DNA of 64,000 nucleotides. Source: Microbacterium sp. Lineage in GTDB: Bacteria; Actinomycetota; Actinomycetes; Actinomycetales; Microbacteriaceae. Of this stretch, positions 1 to 8,498 are shown piece by piece. The notes below the pieces were generated by a model. That model did no database searches. It saw only the letters and a program-made list of their open reading frames with translations, and was not told where the DNA came from. Where the stretch lies: the NCBI RefSeq assembly GCF_031180975.1, contig NZ_JAPSLI010000008.1, forward strand, positions 106,905 to 170,904. Direction: 5' to 3'. The first letter of the stretch is position 1; each line of letters opens with the position of its first letter. Position numbers and translations under genes: made by a program.

Positions 1-1008
1 CGCGGGACGCTCGGCGCCGACCGACGGGCTCCAGTAGGACCCGATGAACGGCTCGCCGGGCGGGGGCGTCGGGATGTCCGCGCCGCTGAGGCCGAACCGT
101 GCGGCGTCGATCTCGACGTCGCCGTCGATCGAGGCATGCTCGTTCAGGCGCACACCGAGCGCCTCCGGTCGGATGCCGGACGCCCAGAGCAGCTGCGGGG
201 TACGCAGGGCATCGGCGGCGATCAGGAACCGGCGCCCGCTGATCGTCGTCGTCTCGCCGGTGGCGAGGTCGCGCACCTCCAGTCCGGTGACCGTGCTGCC
301 GTCGTGATGGATGCGGGTGACGAACAGTCCGGTGCGCAGCTGCACGTTGGGCTCGCTCGCGTCGAAGAGATACGGGGCGATGTCGCGCGGACCCGTCCGC
401 GCGAACGGGCGGTCGACGTGCGGGATCCCCGCCATCGGCATGTAGCCGAACTCGCGCTCCGGGTCGGGGCTGGGCACGGCCTCGCGGATCGCGGCGAAGA
501 TCGGCTCGGTGAACGGGTTGTCCACCAGCGGGCCGACGTAAGTGCGCAGCAGGCTGCGGGCGGTTTCGAGGTCGGCATCCCATTCCTGCCGGGGAAGGAA
601 GTCGGGCACCTCCTCGGCGTAGGGCCAGGGGGTCGCCGCCGTCCAGTGCACTCCCATGCCGCCGATGTTCCACGACACCGACGCGCCGGGGAACTGCGAG
701 AAGTCGTGACCGAAGAAGGCCGCCGGGAAGACGCCGGTCGATTCCGCGTTCCAGCCGTCTCCCTCGATCTCGACCATCGCACCCTTCACGTACTCGATCT
801 GCCGAGCCCGACGCATCAGGTCCTCGTACGAGGCGTTCATCGCGTTCTCGTCGACCTCGACGAGGTGTTCGCCGGCGACGCCGGTGATCATCGGGCCGGC
901 CTCGATGACGAGGATGCGCGCCTCGGGATTGCGCTCGTGCACCTCGCGGGCGACGATCGAGCCGTTCGGGCCGGAGCCGACGATCACGAGGTCGAAGACG
1001 TCTGACAT
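1..1008 (-). CDS. GMC-family sugar oxidoreductase, pyranose-oxidase / C-glycoside 3-oxidase-like (3' truncated by window)
   Basis: Flavoprotein that probably oxidises a ring hydroxyl (C2 or C3) of a sugar or glycoside. The visible N-terminal 336 residues begin with the FAD dinucleotide fold VIVGSGPNGS (about residues 8-17) followed by VIEAGP, then a SWNIGGMGVHWTAATP segment around residue 130, which resembles the flavin-attachment/active-site region of pyranose oxidases (GGM-HWT-ATP). The C-terminal His-Asn catalytic pair lies outside the window. The start is ATG at 1008, preceded by an AGAGGAAAG ribosome site about 8 nt away. A Gfo/Idh/MocA dehydrogenase gene ends 29 nt upstream, so the two are probably one operon controlled by the divergent ROK gene. 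Actinobacterial relatives include enzymes that oxidise C3 of C-glycosides before the C-C bond is cleaved; that substrate is inference here. Confidence 0.8.
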   Translation of the reverse strand, partial: MSDVFDLVIVGSGPNGSIVAREVHERNPEARILVIEAGPMITGVAGEHLVEVDENAMNASYEDLMRRARQIEYVKGAMVEIEGDGWNAESTGVFPAAFFGHDFSQFPGASVSWNIGGMGVHWTAATPWPYAEEVPDFLPRQEWDADLETARSLLRTYVGPLVDNPFTEPIFAAIREAVPSPDPEREFGYMPMAGIPHVDRPFARTGPRDIAPYLFDASEPNVQLRTGLFVTRIHHDGSTVTGLEVRDLATGETTTISGRRFLIAADALRTPQLLWASGIRPEALGVRLNEHASIDGDVEIDAARFGLSGADIPTPPPGEPFIGSYWSPSVGAERPA

Positions 1009-1037
1009 GCTGGTCACTTTCCTCTGTCTTTCGGGTG

Positions 1038-2150
1038 TCACTGCAAGAGCACGGGGACGTCGACCCAGTGTCCGCCAGCCGCCGCGGCGAGCACGGCTTC
1101 GGTGAGCTGGGCGGCGCGCACGCCGTCGGCGAAGACCGGCAGCCCGTCGGGCTGGTCGCCGCGGATGGCCGCGTGGACGTCTGCGATGAAGCCGTTGAAC
1201 GCGTCCTGGTAGCCCTGTGCGTGACCCACCGGCACCCGCGAGAACCTGGCCACCCCGGGATGAGCGGTCTGCGGATCGCGGAACAGGTGCTGGCTCGCGT
1301 CGCGCCGGCCGATCCACAACTCTTCTGGTCGCTCCTGGTCGAAGCGGAGGCTCGAGCGCGTGCCGTGCAACTCCAGGGTGAGGGCGTTCTTGCGCCCCGC
1401 CGCCATCTGCGACACGAGGAGGGTGCCGATTGCGCCGGAACTCAACTCGACGAGCAGGGTCACGGCGTCCTCGTTCTCGACCGTGTGACCACCGCGTTCG
1501 GGATACACGGTCCGTGCACGGGCGGTGAGGCGGACGATGCGTTCGCCGCTGACGAACTCCAACAGATCGCACAGATGTGAGCCGATATCGGCGAACGCCC
1601 GTGACGGTCCGCCGTCGGTCGACGTCGCGCGCCAGTCGTCGTCTTCCGGGAGCAGCATCCAGTCCTGCAGATAGCCGCAGTCGACGGTGATCAGCGCGCC
1701 GATCTCACCCGCCGCGACCCGAGCGCGCGCCTCTCTGACCATCGGGTGGTACCGGTAGACGAACGGAACGGCGGCGACCACGCCCCGATCGGCGGCGGCG
1801 GCCGCGAGGGACTGGGCGTCGGCCAGGGAGGTGGCCAGGGGCTTCTCGCACACCACATGCTTGCCGGCGTCGAGCGCCTGCAGCGCGAGGGCGGCGTGCG
1901 TGGCGTTCGGGGTGCACACGTGCACGACATCCACGTCGTCCGTCAGCAGGTCGGCGGCGTCGGCCGCCGCCCGGCGCACACCCAGCTCGGCCGCGGCGCG
2001 GACGGCGCGGTCAGGGGTCGAGCTGGCCACCACTGCGAGTTCCGCGCCTGCGGCACGCGCCGCACGGGTGTGCACATGAGCCATGAACCCCGCGCCGAGG
2101 AAGCCGGACCGGATCGTCCGGATGCCGGTATCGGTGACGTCCGTTGTCAT
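1038..2150 (-). CDS. Gfo/Idh/MocA family NAD(P)-dependent sugar oxidoreductase
   Basis: A 370-residue sugar or inositol dehydrogenase-type protein. An N-terminal Rossmann fold (GFLGAGFMAHVH, about residues 16-27) binds NAD(P). The family signature CEKPLATS near residue 98 holds the catalytic lysine, and a C-terminal alpha/beta substrate domain follows. ATG at 2150 was preferred over an upstream TTG at 2177 because the TTG lies inside an inverted repeat that looks like the operator of the locus. The GMC oxidase starts 29 nt downstream on the same strand. Members of this family can reduce or oxidise 3-keto sugars, which would fit a pathway started by the neighbouring oxidase. The exact substrate cannot be read from sequence. 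Confidence 0.88.
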   Translation of the reverse strand: MTTDVTDTGIRTIRSGFLGAGFMAHVHTRAARAAGAELAVVASSTPDRAVRAAAELGVRRAAADAADLLTDDVDVVHVCTPNATHAALALQALDAGKHVVCEKPLATSLADAQSLAAAAADRGVVAAVPFVYRYHPMVREARARVAAGEIGALITVDCGYLQDWMLLPEDDDWRATSTDGGPSRAFADIGSHLCDLLEFVSGERIVRLTARARTVYPERGGHTVENEDAVTLLVELSSGAIGTLLVSQMAAGRKNALTLELHGTRSSLRFDQERPEELWIGRRDASQHLFRDPQTAHPGVARFSRVPVGHAQGYQDAFNGFIADVHAAIRGDQPDGLPVFADGVRAAQLTEAVLAAAAGGHWVDVPVLLQ

Positions 2151-2175
2151 GACGATGAGTCTGACACCCTTTTCC

Positions 2176-2203
2176 AACTTTTGCTAGTTCTACGTCAAAA
2201 GTT
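2176..2203. promoter_or_regulatory. Inverted repeat in divergent promoter, candidate ROK operator
   Basis: A perfect 8-bp inverted repeat AACTTTTG-N12-CAAAAGTT sits in the AT-rich gap between the divergent dehydrogenase (start 2150) and ROK gene (start 2263). Its position suits autoregulation and control of the oxidase operon. No binding data are implied. Confidence 0.5.
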
Positions 2204-2262
2204 TTCTCTTCGTCGTTAAATGTTGCCGATTCCAACGACGGAAGGTGTGGTTTACTGACGCT

Positions 2263-3456
2263 ATGAGCGAGACGGAGCGCCAGCCGGGGACGTCGCCCCC
2301 GGGTGCCGGCGACCTCCTGCAGCTGCTGCTCGACGGGCAGGCGCGAACGAAGGCCGAGCTCGTGCATCTCACCGGGCTGGCACGATCGACGGTGTCCTCA
2401 CGCGTTGACGCGCTGTTGAGTTCGGGCCTGGTCGTTCCTGCCGGCGAGGGCGCTTCGACCGGCGGTCGACCGCCGTCGCGGGTGGCCTTCCATCCGACTG
2501 CCGGGCTCGTCCTGGCCGCAGACCTCGGCGCCTCGCACGCGACAGTGGCGATCTCGGACCTCAGCGGGCGCATCCTCGCGATGACCACGAGCGGTCTGGA
2601 CATCGCAGCCGGCCCCGTGGCGGTGCTCGACGCGGTTATCGCCGAAGGGGAGTCGCTGCTGACCCACGACGGTGTTCCCCGTTCGCGGTTGGTCGGTGTG
2701 GGCATCGGCGTCCCCGGCCCTGTCGAGCACTCCACCGGCCGCCCGTACAACCCGCCCATCATGCCCGGGTGGGACCGCTTCGACGTGCCCGGCTACGTGC
2801 AGCGGACATTCGATGTGCCGGTGCTGGTCGACAATGACGTGAACGTGCTCGCACTCGGCGAGCAGGCCACCAGCTTCCCGGACACCACAGACCTGATCTT
2901 CGTGAAAGTCGCCACCGGGATCGGCGCCGGCATCATCGCGGGCGGGCAGTTGCAGCGCGGCGCTCAGGGCTCCGCCGGTGACATGGGCCACGTGCGGGTG
3001 CCGTATTCCGTCGACTCGCCGCATGAGCCCGGCGAGGAGCGAGATCTCGAGGCGATGGCCAGCGGCACCGCCATCGCGGCGGCGCTGCGCGAGCAGGGCA
3101 TCGCCGCTGACAGCAGCGCGGACGTCGTCGAGCTGATCCGCTCGGGCAATGTTGCCGCGATCGAAGCCGCCCGCCAGGCGGGGCGCGATGTCGGTGAGGT
3201 CCTCGCCTCCGTCGTGAACCTGCTCAACCCGTCGATCATCGTGCTGGGCGGCAGCATCGCCCGAGCGGGGGAACATCTCCTCGCCGGCGTGCGCGAGGTC
3301 GTCTACCGGCGCTCCATCCCCCTGGCCACGCAGCATCTGGCCATCGTCCAGACGCAGACGGGCGAGCGGGCGGCGGTCGTCGGCGCTGCGATCATGGTAG
3401 CCCGTGAGGTGCTCGCTCCCGGCAACGTCGACGCGTACATCGCCCGACGCGTCTGA
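2263..3456 (+). CDS. ROK family transcriptional regulator
   Basis: A 397-residue repressor of the NagC/XylR (ROK) type. An N-terminal winged helix-turn-helix occupies about residues 18-70 (AELVHLTGLARSTVSSRVDALL), followed by the actin-like sugar-kinase fold with ADLGAS near residue 93 and GIGVPGPVEHSTG near residue 147. DNDVNVLALGE and VATGIGAGII contribute the sugar and nucleotide-binding loops. The usual Cys zinc motif (CxCGxxGCxE) is replaced by a GDMGHVRVPYS stretch without cysteines, so the effector site is atypical. ATG at 2263 was chosen over the upstream GTG codons because homologous sequence starts there. The gene is divergent from the oxidase/dehydrogenase pair and probably controls it in response to a sugar. 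Confidence 0.9.
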   Translation: MSETERQPGTSPPGAGDLLQLLLDGQARTKAELVHLTGLARSTVSSRVDALLSSGLVVPAGEGASTGGRPPSRVAFHPTAGLVLAADLGASHATVAISDLSGRILAMTTSGLDIAAGPVAVLDAVIAEGESLLTHDGVPRSRLVGVGIGVPGPVEHSTGRPYNPPIMPGWDRFDVPGYVQRTFDVPVLVDNDVNVLALGEQATSFPDTTDLIFVKVATGIGAGIIAGGQLQRGAQGSAGDMGHVRVPYSVDSPHEPGEERDLEAMASGTAIAAALREQGIAADSSADVVELIRSGNVAAIEAARQAGRDVGEVLASVVNLLNPSIIVLGGSIARAGEHLLAGVREVVYRRSIPLATQHLAIVQTQTGERAAVVGAAIMVAREVLAPGNVDAYIARRV

Positions 3457-3473
3457 GCGCCGCGGCCGCGGGC

Positions 3474-3479
3474 TAGTCT
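3474..3479 (+). promoter_or_regulatory. -10 element TAGTCT, leaderless start
   Basis: The hexamer TAGTCT ends exactly 6 nt before the ATG at 3486, and no Shine-Dalgarno sequence is visible. This places transcription start at or next to the start codon. Confidence 0.5.
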
Positions 3480-3485
3480 CGGACC

Positions 3486-3923
3486 ATGGATCACCTGTTC
3501 GCAGGCCGGCAGCACGACGTGCCCTTCACCGTCCGCAATCGGACGGTGAACGGCCGCGCGGTCGCCGAGCGGACGCTGCATCTTCCCGCCGGCGACTGGA
3601 CCATGAAGGACGTGGTCTCCGCGAGATCGAACGGCCAGGTGATCGACCGGATCGGAGAGCCGCCATCCCTTGCAGCGGCGTTCGACGTGGACGTCGACGG
3701 CGAGGGCTCGCTGCTGCTGCGCAGCCGGGCCGTGGGACTGAGAGTCGGACGACTGCGGCTGCGCGTGCCCGCACCGTTCGCGCCGGTGATCCGGCTGCGC
3801 GAGAGCCCTGACCCCGCAGCGAACGGTCAGCGAGTGCACCTCACCGTCGACCTGCCGGTCGTCGGGCGCCTGTACGAGTACCGGGGCAGCTTCCGCTACC
3901 GCATCGAGAAGGAGTCCGCGTGA
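3486..3923 (+). CDS. DUF4166 domain protein
   Basis: A 145-residue protein of unknown function, entirely made of a DUF4166-like beta-rich domain (FTVRNRTVNG near residue 14; VGRLYEYRGSFRYRI at the C-terminus). It has no signal peptide or membrane segment. Its stop overlaps the GTG start of the following DUF1731 epimerase by 4 nt, so translation is coupled. In other bacteria this domain occurs beside or fused to epimerase-type proteins, which supports a joint function that is not known. The start sits 6 nt after a TAGTCT -10 element. Confidence 0.7.
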   Translation: MDHLFAGRQHDVPFTVRNRTVNGRAVAERTLHLPAGDWTMKDVVSARSNGQVIDRIGEPPSLAAAFDVDVDGEGSLLLRSRAVGLRVGRLRLRVPAPFAPVIRLRESPDPAANGQRVHLTVDLPVVGRLYEYRGSFRYRIEKESA

Positions 3924-4882
3924 GTCGTGTGGTCATCGGCGGGTCGACCGGATTCATCGGTCGGCACCTGCAGGAGAAGTACCGCCGCGAGGGCAGGGAG
4001 GTCGTGACCGTCTCCCGCTCGGGCGCCGACCTCAGCTGGGGCGATCAGGCCGGCATCGACGCGGCGGTGGACGGCGCGGCGCTGGTGGTGGGTCTCGCCG
4101 GCAAGAGCGTGAACTGTCGATACAACGCCCGCAACCGCGCGGAAATCTTCCGCTCTCGCCTGGAGACCACGACCGCGCTGAGCTCAGCGATCCGCCGCGC
4201 GACGGCACCGCCGCCGCTGTGGGTGAACTCGTCGACCGCGACGATCTACCGACACGCCGAGGACCGCCCGATGACCGAGTCCACCGGTGAGACCGGCACC
4301 GGATTCTCCGTCGACGTCGCGAAGGCGTGGGAGCGTGCCCTGTTCGCCGATGCCCTTCCCGCCACACGCCGCGTGGCCCTGCGCACCGCGATCGTGCTCG
4401 GTGACGCGGGCGTGCTCGGCCCGATCCGCACGTTGGCCCGCCTCGGGCTGGGCGGCACGCAACGGGATGGCTGGTGGCCGATCCTTCCTGGCCGCCGCGC
4501 GGCGGGCACCGCACACCACCCGGGCGCCCGGGGCGGCAGGCAGCGCTTCAGCTGGATCCACGTCGACGACGTGCTCGGCATCGTCGACTTCCTCGAGCAG
4601 CGCTCCGACATCGACGGGCCGGTCAATGCGGCCAGCCCGCATCCCGTGGACAACCCCGAGTTCATGTCCACCGTATGGCGGGTACTGGGCGTGCGCTTCG
4701 GCCCGGCGACGCCGCGATGGATGCTGGAACTCGGCGCCATCGGCATCCGCACCGAGACGGAACTGATCCTGAAGAGCCGGTGGGTGCTGCCGGAGAAGCT
4801 CACCGAGGCGGGGTACGTGTTCCGGCGTCCCGATCTCGAAGAGGCCGTGCGGGCGTCGTTCGCGGCGACGGAGCGGGTCTAG
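3920..4882 (+). CDS. TIGR01777 family NAD-dependent epimerase with C-terminal DUF1731
   Basis: A 320-residue extended short-chain dehydrogenase. The N-terminal nucleotide-binding motif is GGSTGFIGRHL (residues 6-16). The central part carries the family segment GKSVNCRYNARNR, with SSTATIYRHAEDRPMTE following. The C-terminal DUF1731 tail (about residues 255-315) includes GAIGIRTETELILKSRWVLPEKL. The GTG start overlaps the DUF4166 stop. Residues about 190-215 contain an unusual Arg/Gly/His-rich insertion before the WIHVDD motif. The substrate is unknown for the family. The gene converges on the PLDc_N gene with a 4-nt overlap of the stops. Confidence 0.88.
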   Translation: MSRVVIGGSTGFIGRHLQEKYRREGREVVTVSRSGADLSWGDQAGIDAAVDGAALVVGLAGKSVNCRYNARNRAEIFRSRLETTTALSSAIRRATAPPPLWVNSSTATIYRHAEDRPMTESTGETGTGFSVDVAKAWERALFADALPATRRVALRTAIVLGDAGVLGPIRTLARLGLGGTQRDGWWPILPGRRAAGTAHHPGARGGRQRFSWIHVDDVLGIVDFLEQRSDIDGPVNAASPHPVDNPEFMSTVWRVLGVRFGPATPRWMLELGAIGIRTETELILKSRWVLPEKLTEAGYVFRRPDLEEAVRASFAATERV

Positions 4883-5253
4883 CCGTCGGTGCGCTCGCCA
4901 CCCTCGCGGCGGCGCTTCTCGATCTCCTGACGGAGCCGCCACTCCTCGATCTCGCGGTCGAGGTCGGCGATCTGCTGCTCTGTGGTGCGGGTGTCGACCG
5001 GGGTGGGCGGCGCGGCCGGGGCCTCGCGACGTGCGGTGCGCGACTGGGTGGGCCGTCCCAGCCGGATGCCGTTCTCGGGGTACTCCCGGCCGATCGCGAA
5101 CCACAGGATGCTGCCGATGAGCGGCAGCAGCACCACGAGCAGCAGCCAGACGAACTTCGGCATGAACTTCACCTGCGCGTCGTCGCGGCGGATGATGTCC
5201 ACGAGAGCGAACACCATCAGCGCGATGGTCAGCAGAGTGAGCACGAACGACAT
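4879..5253 (-). CDS. PLDc N-terminal domain small membrane protein
   Basis: A 124-residue membrane protein with two transmembrane helices (about residues 2-21 and 33-52) forming a PLDc_N (phospholipase D nuclease N-terminal) domain. A Pro/Ala linker and a highly charged C-terminal helix (QQIADLDREIEEWRLRQEIEKRR) that could form a coiled coil follow. No phospholipase catalytic domain is present, so it is a stand-alone membrane protein of unknown role. The ATG at 5253 is exactly 6 nt after TACCCT on the minus strand, consistent with a leaderless transcript. Confidence 0.8.
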   Translation of the reverse strand: MSFVLTLLTIALMVFALVDIIRRDDAQVKFMPKFVWLLLVVLLPLIGSILWFAIGREYPENGIRLGRPTQSRTARREAPAAPPTPVDTRTTEQQIADLDREIEEWRLRQEIEKRRREGGERTDG

Positions 5254-5259
5254 GCTCTC

Positions 5260-5265
5260 AGGGTA
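5260..5265 (-). promoter_or_regulatory. -10 element TACCCT, leaderless start
   Basis: On the minus strand TACCCT is followed by 6 nt (gagagc) and the ATG of the PLDc_N gene at 5253, with no ribosome-binding site between them. Confidence 0.45.
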
Positions 5266-5305
5266 GACGACCCCGGCGACTCGAGAAGGGGCTTGCCTTC
5301 CGCCC

Positions 5306-6133
5306 TCACTCCGCTCCCGTCGCGACGGGTCTCCCTGGGGTGTTCGACCAGGCGCTCCACGAGCCCGGGTACACCGTCACCTCGCGGCCCACGATCGCTC
5401 CGGCGAGCGCGAACTGCGCCGCCGTGATCCCCGAACCGCAGTACGCCGCCACCGGTGCGTCCGCGCCGGCGCCGATGCGGTCGAACGCCGCGGCGATGTC
5501 GGATGCCGGACGGAACCGGCCATCGGGGGTGAGCAGCTCGGCGATCGGCAGGTTTCGTGCCCCCGGAACGTGCCCGGCGACCGGGTCGATCGGCTCCACC
5601 TCGCCGCGGTAGCGCTCCGCGGCGCGCACGTCGACCAGGACGCCGGTCTCGGCCCAGCGCGCCGCGCCGTCGGTGTCGATGTCGCCGTCCCTGCCCGGGG
5701 AGCCGAGCTCGATATCGCCCTCCGCCACGTCGACGTCCCCGGCCTGCACCGCACCGCCGGCGGCGACCCACGCCGACCACCCGCCGTCCAGCACACGCAG
5801 GTCCGGCAGCCCGGCCCGGCGCAGCGCCCACCATGTACGCGATGCCGCCAGCATCCGGTGGTCGTCATACACGACGACCGGCACGCCGCGGCGCACACCC
5901 CAGCGCCGTGCGGCTGCGGCGAGCTGCGCATCGGACGGAAGCGGATGGCGCCCCTCGTGCGGCGCGCCGTGCCGTGACAGCTCGCGCTCGACGTCGACGA
6001 ACACCGCTCCCGGGATGTGCCCGGCGAGGTACTGCTCCCGACCGTCGTCCCTGCCCAGCTGCCAGCGCGCGTCGAGGACGTGCACCTCACCGAGCCTGTC
6101 GCGCAGTTCATCTACCTGGATCAGCGGGCTCAC
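5306..6133 (-). CDS. Sulfurtransferase with two rhodanese domains
   Basis: A 275-residue thiosulfate or 3-mercaptopyruvate sulfurtransferase. The N-terminal rhodanese domain (about 5-130) is the usual inactive copy: it has the signature LDARWQL and GHIPGAVFVDVE but no cysteine in the loop (VVYDDHRM). The C-terminal domain (about 150-275) has the active cysteine in AAYCGSGITA. CGSG-T favours the thiosulfate/mercaptopyruvate class. The GTG at 6133 was chosen because it follows the upstream aldo-keto reductase stop by 8 nt; a longer reading frame would run into that gene. Both genes are probably co-transcribed. Confidence 0.9.
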   Translation of the reverse strand: MSPLIQVDELRDRLGEVHVLDARWQLGRDDGREQYLAGHIPGAVFVDVERELSRHGAPHEGRHPLPSDAQLAAAARRWGVRRGVPVVVYDDHRMLAASRTWWALRRAGLPDLRVLDGGWSAWVAAGGAVQAGDVDVAEGDIELGSPGRDGDIDTDGAARWAETGVLVDVRAAERYRGEVEPIDPVAGHVPGARNLPIAELLTPDGRFRPASDIAAAFDRIGAGADAPVAAYCGSGITAAQFALAGAIVGREVTVYPGSWSAWSNTPGRPVATGAE

Positions 6134-6141
6134 AGCGGACC

Positions 6142-7071
6142 TCACGGCAGCAGGTGGCCGGCGGCGCGGTACAGCTCGTACCACTCGGCGCGGGACAGGG
6201 TGACGTCCGCGCCCGCGGCAGCTTCCTGCAGACGGTGCGGGGTGGTGGTGCCGAGCACGACCTGCATGCCGGCGGGGTGACGGGTGATCCACGCGGTGGC
6301 GACGCCGGTCGGCGTCACGCCGTGCGTGTCGGCGAGGCGGTCGATGACGGCGTTCAGCTCGGGATAGTCGGGGTTGCCGAGGAAGACGCCGTCGAAGAAG
6401 CCCGCCTGATACGGCGACCAGGCCTGGATGGTGATGCCGTTGATCCGGCAGTACTCCACGATTCCGCCGCCGTCGCGCACGATGCTCTGCTGCTCGCCCG
6501 CCATGTTCGCCGCGATCGGCTGGGCGATGATCGGGGCGTGCGTGATGGACAGCTGCAGCTGGTTAGCGACCAACGGTTGCGCGACGGCGGTACGCAGCAG
6601 ATCGATCTGCCGCGGCGTGTGGTTGGAGACGCCGAACTCGCGCACCTTGCCTGCCGCCGAAAGCTCGTCGAACGCCCGTGCCACCTCGTCCGGTTCCACG
6701 AGGGCGTCGGGGCGGTGCAGCAGCAGCACATCGATGTAGTCGGTGCGCAGCGCCTTCAGCGATCCGTCGACTTGACGCAGGATGTGCTCGTACGAGAAGT
6801 CGAACATCCCGGCATCCGGCACGATCCCGCACTTGGTCTGCAACACGATCTCCTCGCGCTGCGCGGGGGACAGCCGCAGCGCGGAGGCGAAACGGTCCTC
6901 GCACACGTGCATCGCGCCGCCGTAGATGTCGGCGTGATCGAAGAAGTCGATCCCCGCGGAGCGCGCTGTGTCGTAGAGGGTGCGGATCTCGGCATCCGGC
7001 TTGTCGGTGATGCGCATCATGCCGGCGATGACGGCCGGGGCGGTCCCCGGCCCGAACGGGACTGACTTCAT
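6142..7071 (-). CDS. Aldo/keto reductase
   Basis: A 309-residue NADPH-dependent oxidoreductase of the aldo/keto reductase superfamily (YdhF-like subgroup). The catalytic Asp and Tyr occur in GIDFFDHADIYGGAMHV (about residues 38-54) and the catalytic Lys in VLQTKCGIVPD. YIDVLLLHRPDAL supplies the catalytic-site His region, and GVSNHTPRQIDLL and VVLGTTTPHRLQEA follow at the cofactor end. The ATG at 7071 has a good GGAGGCAGCC ribosome site. It lies upstream of the sulfurtransferase and divergent from the GNAT gene (50 nt between starts). The substrate is not predictable. Confidence 0.9.
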   Translation of the reverse strand: MKSVPFGPGTAPAVIAGMMRITDKPDAEIRTLYDTARSAGIDFFDHADIYGGAMHVCEDRFASALRLSPAQREEIVLQTKCGIVPDAGMFDFSYEHILRQVDGSLKALRTDYIDVLLLHRPDALVEPDEVARAFDELSAAGKVREFGVSNHTPRQIDLLRTAVAQPLVANQLQLSITHAPIIAQPIAANMAGEQQSIVRDGGGIVEYCRINGITIQAWSPYQAGFFDGVFLGNPDYPELNAVIDRLADTHGVTPTGVATAWITRHPAGMQVVLGTTTPHRLQEAAAGADVTLSRAEWYELYRAAGHLLP

Positions 7072-7120
7072 GGCTGCCTCCTGTGTCGGCTCCACGGTAT
7101 CGCGCTGGTTGAATGGCAGG

Positions 7121-7723
7121 ATGCCGTTCCTCGTTCCACCCGCTCCCGTCACGCTCACCGGACGCCTCGTCGAGATGCGCCCACTCGCGCGCGAGCATCG
7201 TGACGGTCTGATCGAAGCGGTCAGCGAAGGCGACCTGTGGCAGAACGCCTGGTACACGTCCGTGCCGGCGCCGGACGGCGTCGCGGGCGAGATCGAGCGG
7301 CGCCTGGGCCTGCTCGAGAAGGGCGAGATGGTGCCGTTCACCGTGTTCGACACGTCGGGACGCATCCTCGGCATGACGACCTACTACGACCTGGCCGCCG
7401 ACGTGCCGCGACTGCACATCGGCTACACCTGGAACCGTCCGTCCGCGCACGGCTCGGGGACGAACCCCGAGTCGAAGCTGCTCCTGCTGCGGCACGCTTT
7501 CGATGTGCTGGGCGTGTACCGCGTCGGGTTCACCACGCAGTGGGTGAACTTCCAATCCCGTGCCGCGATCGAGCGCCTGGGCGCCAAGCAGGACGGGGTG
7601 ATGCGGGCGATCAGCCGCTACCGCAACGGCGCCCTGCGCGACAGCGTGGAGTACTCGATCATCGAGCCGGAGTGGCCGGCCGTACGCGCGAACCTCGAAG
7701 CGCGACTGGTCAAGCGGGGCTGA
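7121..7723 (+). CDS. GNAT family N-acetyltransferase (RimJ/RimL-like)
   Basis: A 200-residue acetyltransferase resembling the RimJ/RimL and alanine-N-acetyltransferase group: LTGRLVEMRPLAREHRDGL at the N-terminus, GMTTYYDLAADVPRLHIGYTW as the central strands, and NFQSRAAIERLGAKQDGVMR as the acetyl-CoA/peptide-site region near the C-terminus. ATG at 7121 follows TTGAAT-N6, a weak leaderless-type arrangement. Its 3' end overlaps the convergent ABC ATPase gene by 14 nt. Confidence 0.88.
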   Translation: MPFLVPPAPVTLTGRLVEMRPLAREHRDGLIEAVSEGDLWQNAWYTSVPAPDGVAGEIERRLGLLEKGEMVPFTVFDTSGRILGMTTYYDLAADVPRLHIGYTWNRPSAHGSGTNPESKLLLLRHAFDVLGVYRVGFTTQWVNFQSRAAIERLGAKQDGVMRAISRYRNGALRDSVEYSIIEPEWPAVRANLEARLVKRG

Positions 7724-8498
7724 GACCCTCCGCCGGCAGCCTCGGCACCGCCGCGATCAGACGACGGGTGTACGGATGCTCGGGCTCCGACAGCACGCGT
7801 GCTGTCGTGCCGCGCTCCACGACCCGGCCGCCCTCCAGCACCACCATGCGGGCACACAGCGCCGACACGATCGTGAGGTCGTGCGAGACGAGCAGCATCC
7901 CGATCCCCCGTTCCCGGGCGAGACGCTGGAACAGCTCGATCACGGAGATCCGCACCGAGGTGTCCAGTGCACTGACCGGCTCGTCGGCGACGATGAGCTC
8001 CGGTCTTGGTGCCAGTGCCCTGGCGATGGCGATCCGCTGGCGCTGACCGCCGGAGAACGCGTCGGGATGTCGCTGCGCGGCGTCGGCCTCCAGGCCGACG
8101 GCCTCCAGCAGCTCCCTCACCCTGGCCTCGCGGGCGAGGCGACTGCGTTCCAGTCCGAGTGAGAGCAGCGGCTCCGCGATGGACTCCCCGACCCGCATGC
8201 GAGGATCGAGCGAGGCGTACGGGTCCTGGAACACCGGTTGCACGGCGCGACGGAAGGAGCGCATGGCGGAGCGGTCGCGCACGCGGAGCGGTTCTCCACG
8301 GAAACGCACGAGACCGGCATCCGGCACCGCCAGACCGAGCAGCAGCCGCAGCAGCGTCGACTTGCCAGCGCCGGACTCGCCGACCAGCCCCACGCTCTCG
8401 CCCGGGTCCACGCTCACCGACACGTCGTCGAGGACGACGGGTCCCCGTCCGTAGCCGAACCTCACCCCGTCCGCCTGCAGCAGCGCCGCGCCGGTCAT
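7710..8498 (-). CDS. ABC importer ATP-binding protein (oligopeptide/nickel type, DppF-like)
   Basis: A 262-residue ATPase that energises a peptide-type importer. It has Walker A GESGAGKST (about 40-48), Q-loop FQDPYASLDP, signature FSGGQRQRIAIARAL, Walker B LIVADEPVSALD and the switch His in LLVSHDL. The C-terminal PEHPYTRRLIAAVP is the oligopeptide-transporter C-terminal motif. It is the last gene of a five-gene operon (SBP, two permeases, two ATPases), each linked by 4-nt ATGA-type overlaps. Confidence 0.92.
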   Translation of the reverse strand: MTGAALLQADGVRFGYGRGPVVLDDVSVSVDPGESVGLVGESGAGKSTLLRLLLGLAVPDAGLVRFRGEPLRVRDRSAMRSFRRAVQPVFQDPYASLDPRMRVGESIAEPLLSLGLERSRLAREARVRELLEAVGLEADAAQRHPDAFSGGQRQRIAIARALAPRPELIVADEPVSALDTSVRISVIELFQRLARERGIGMLLVSHDLTIVSALCARMVVLEGGRVVERGTTARVLSEPEHPYTRRLIAAVPRLPAEGLSPA

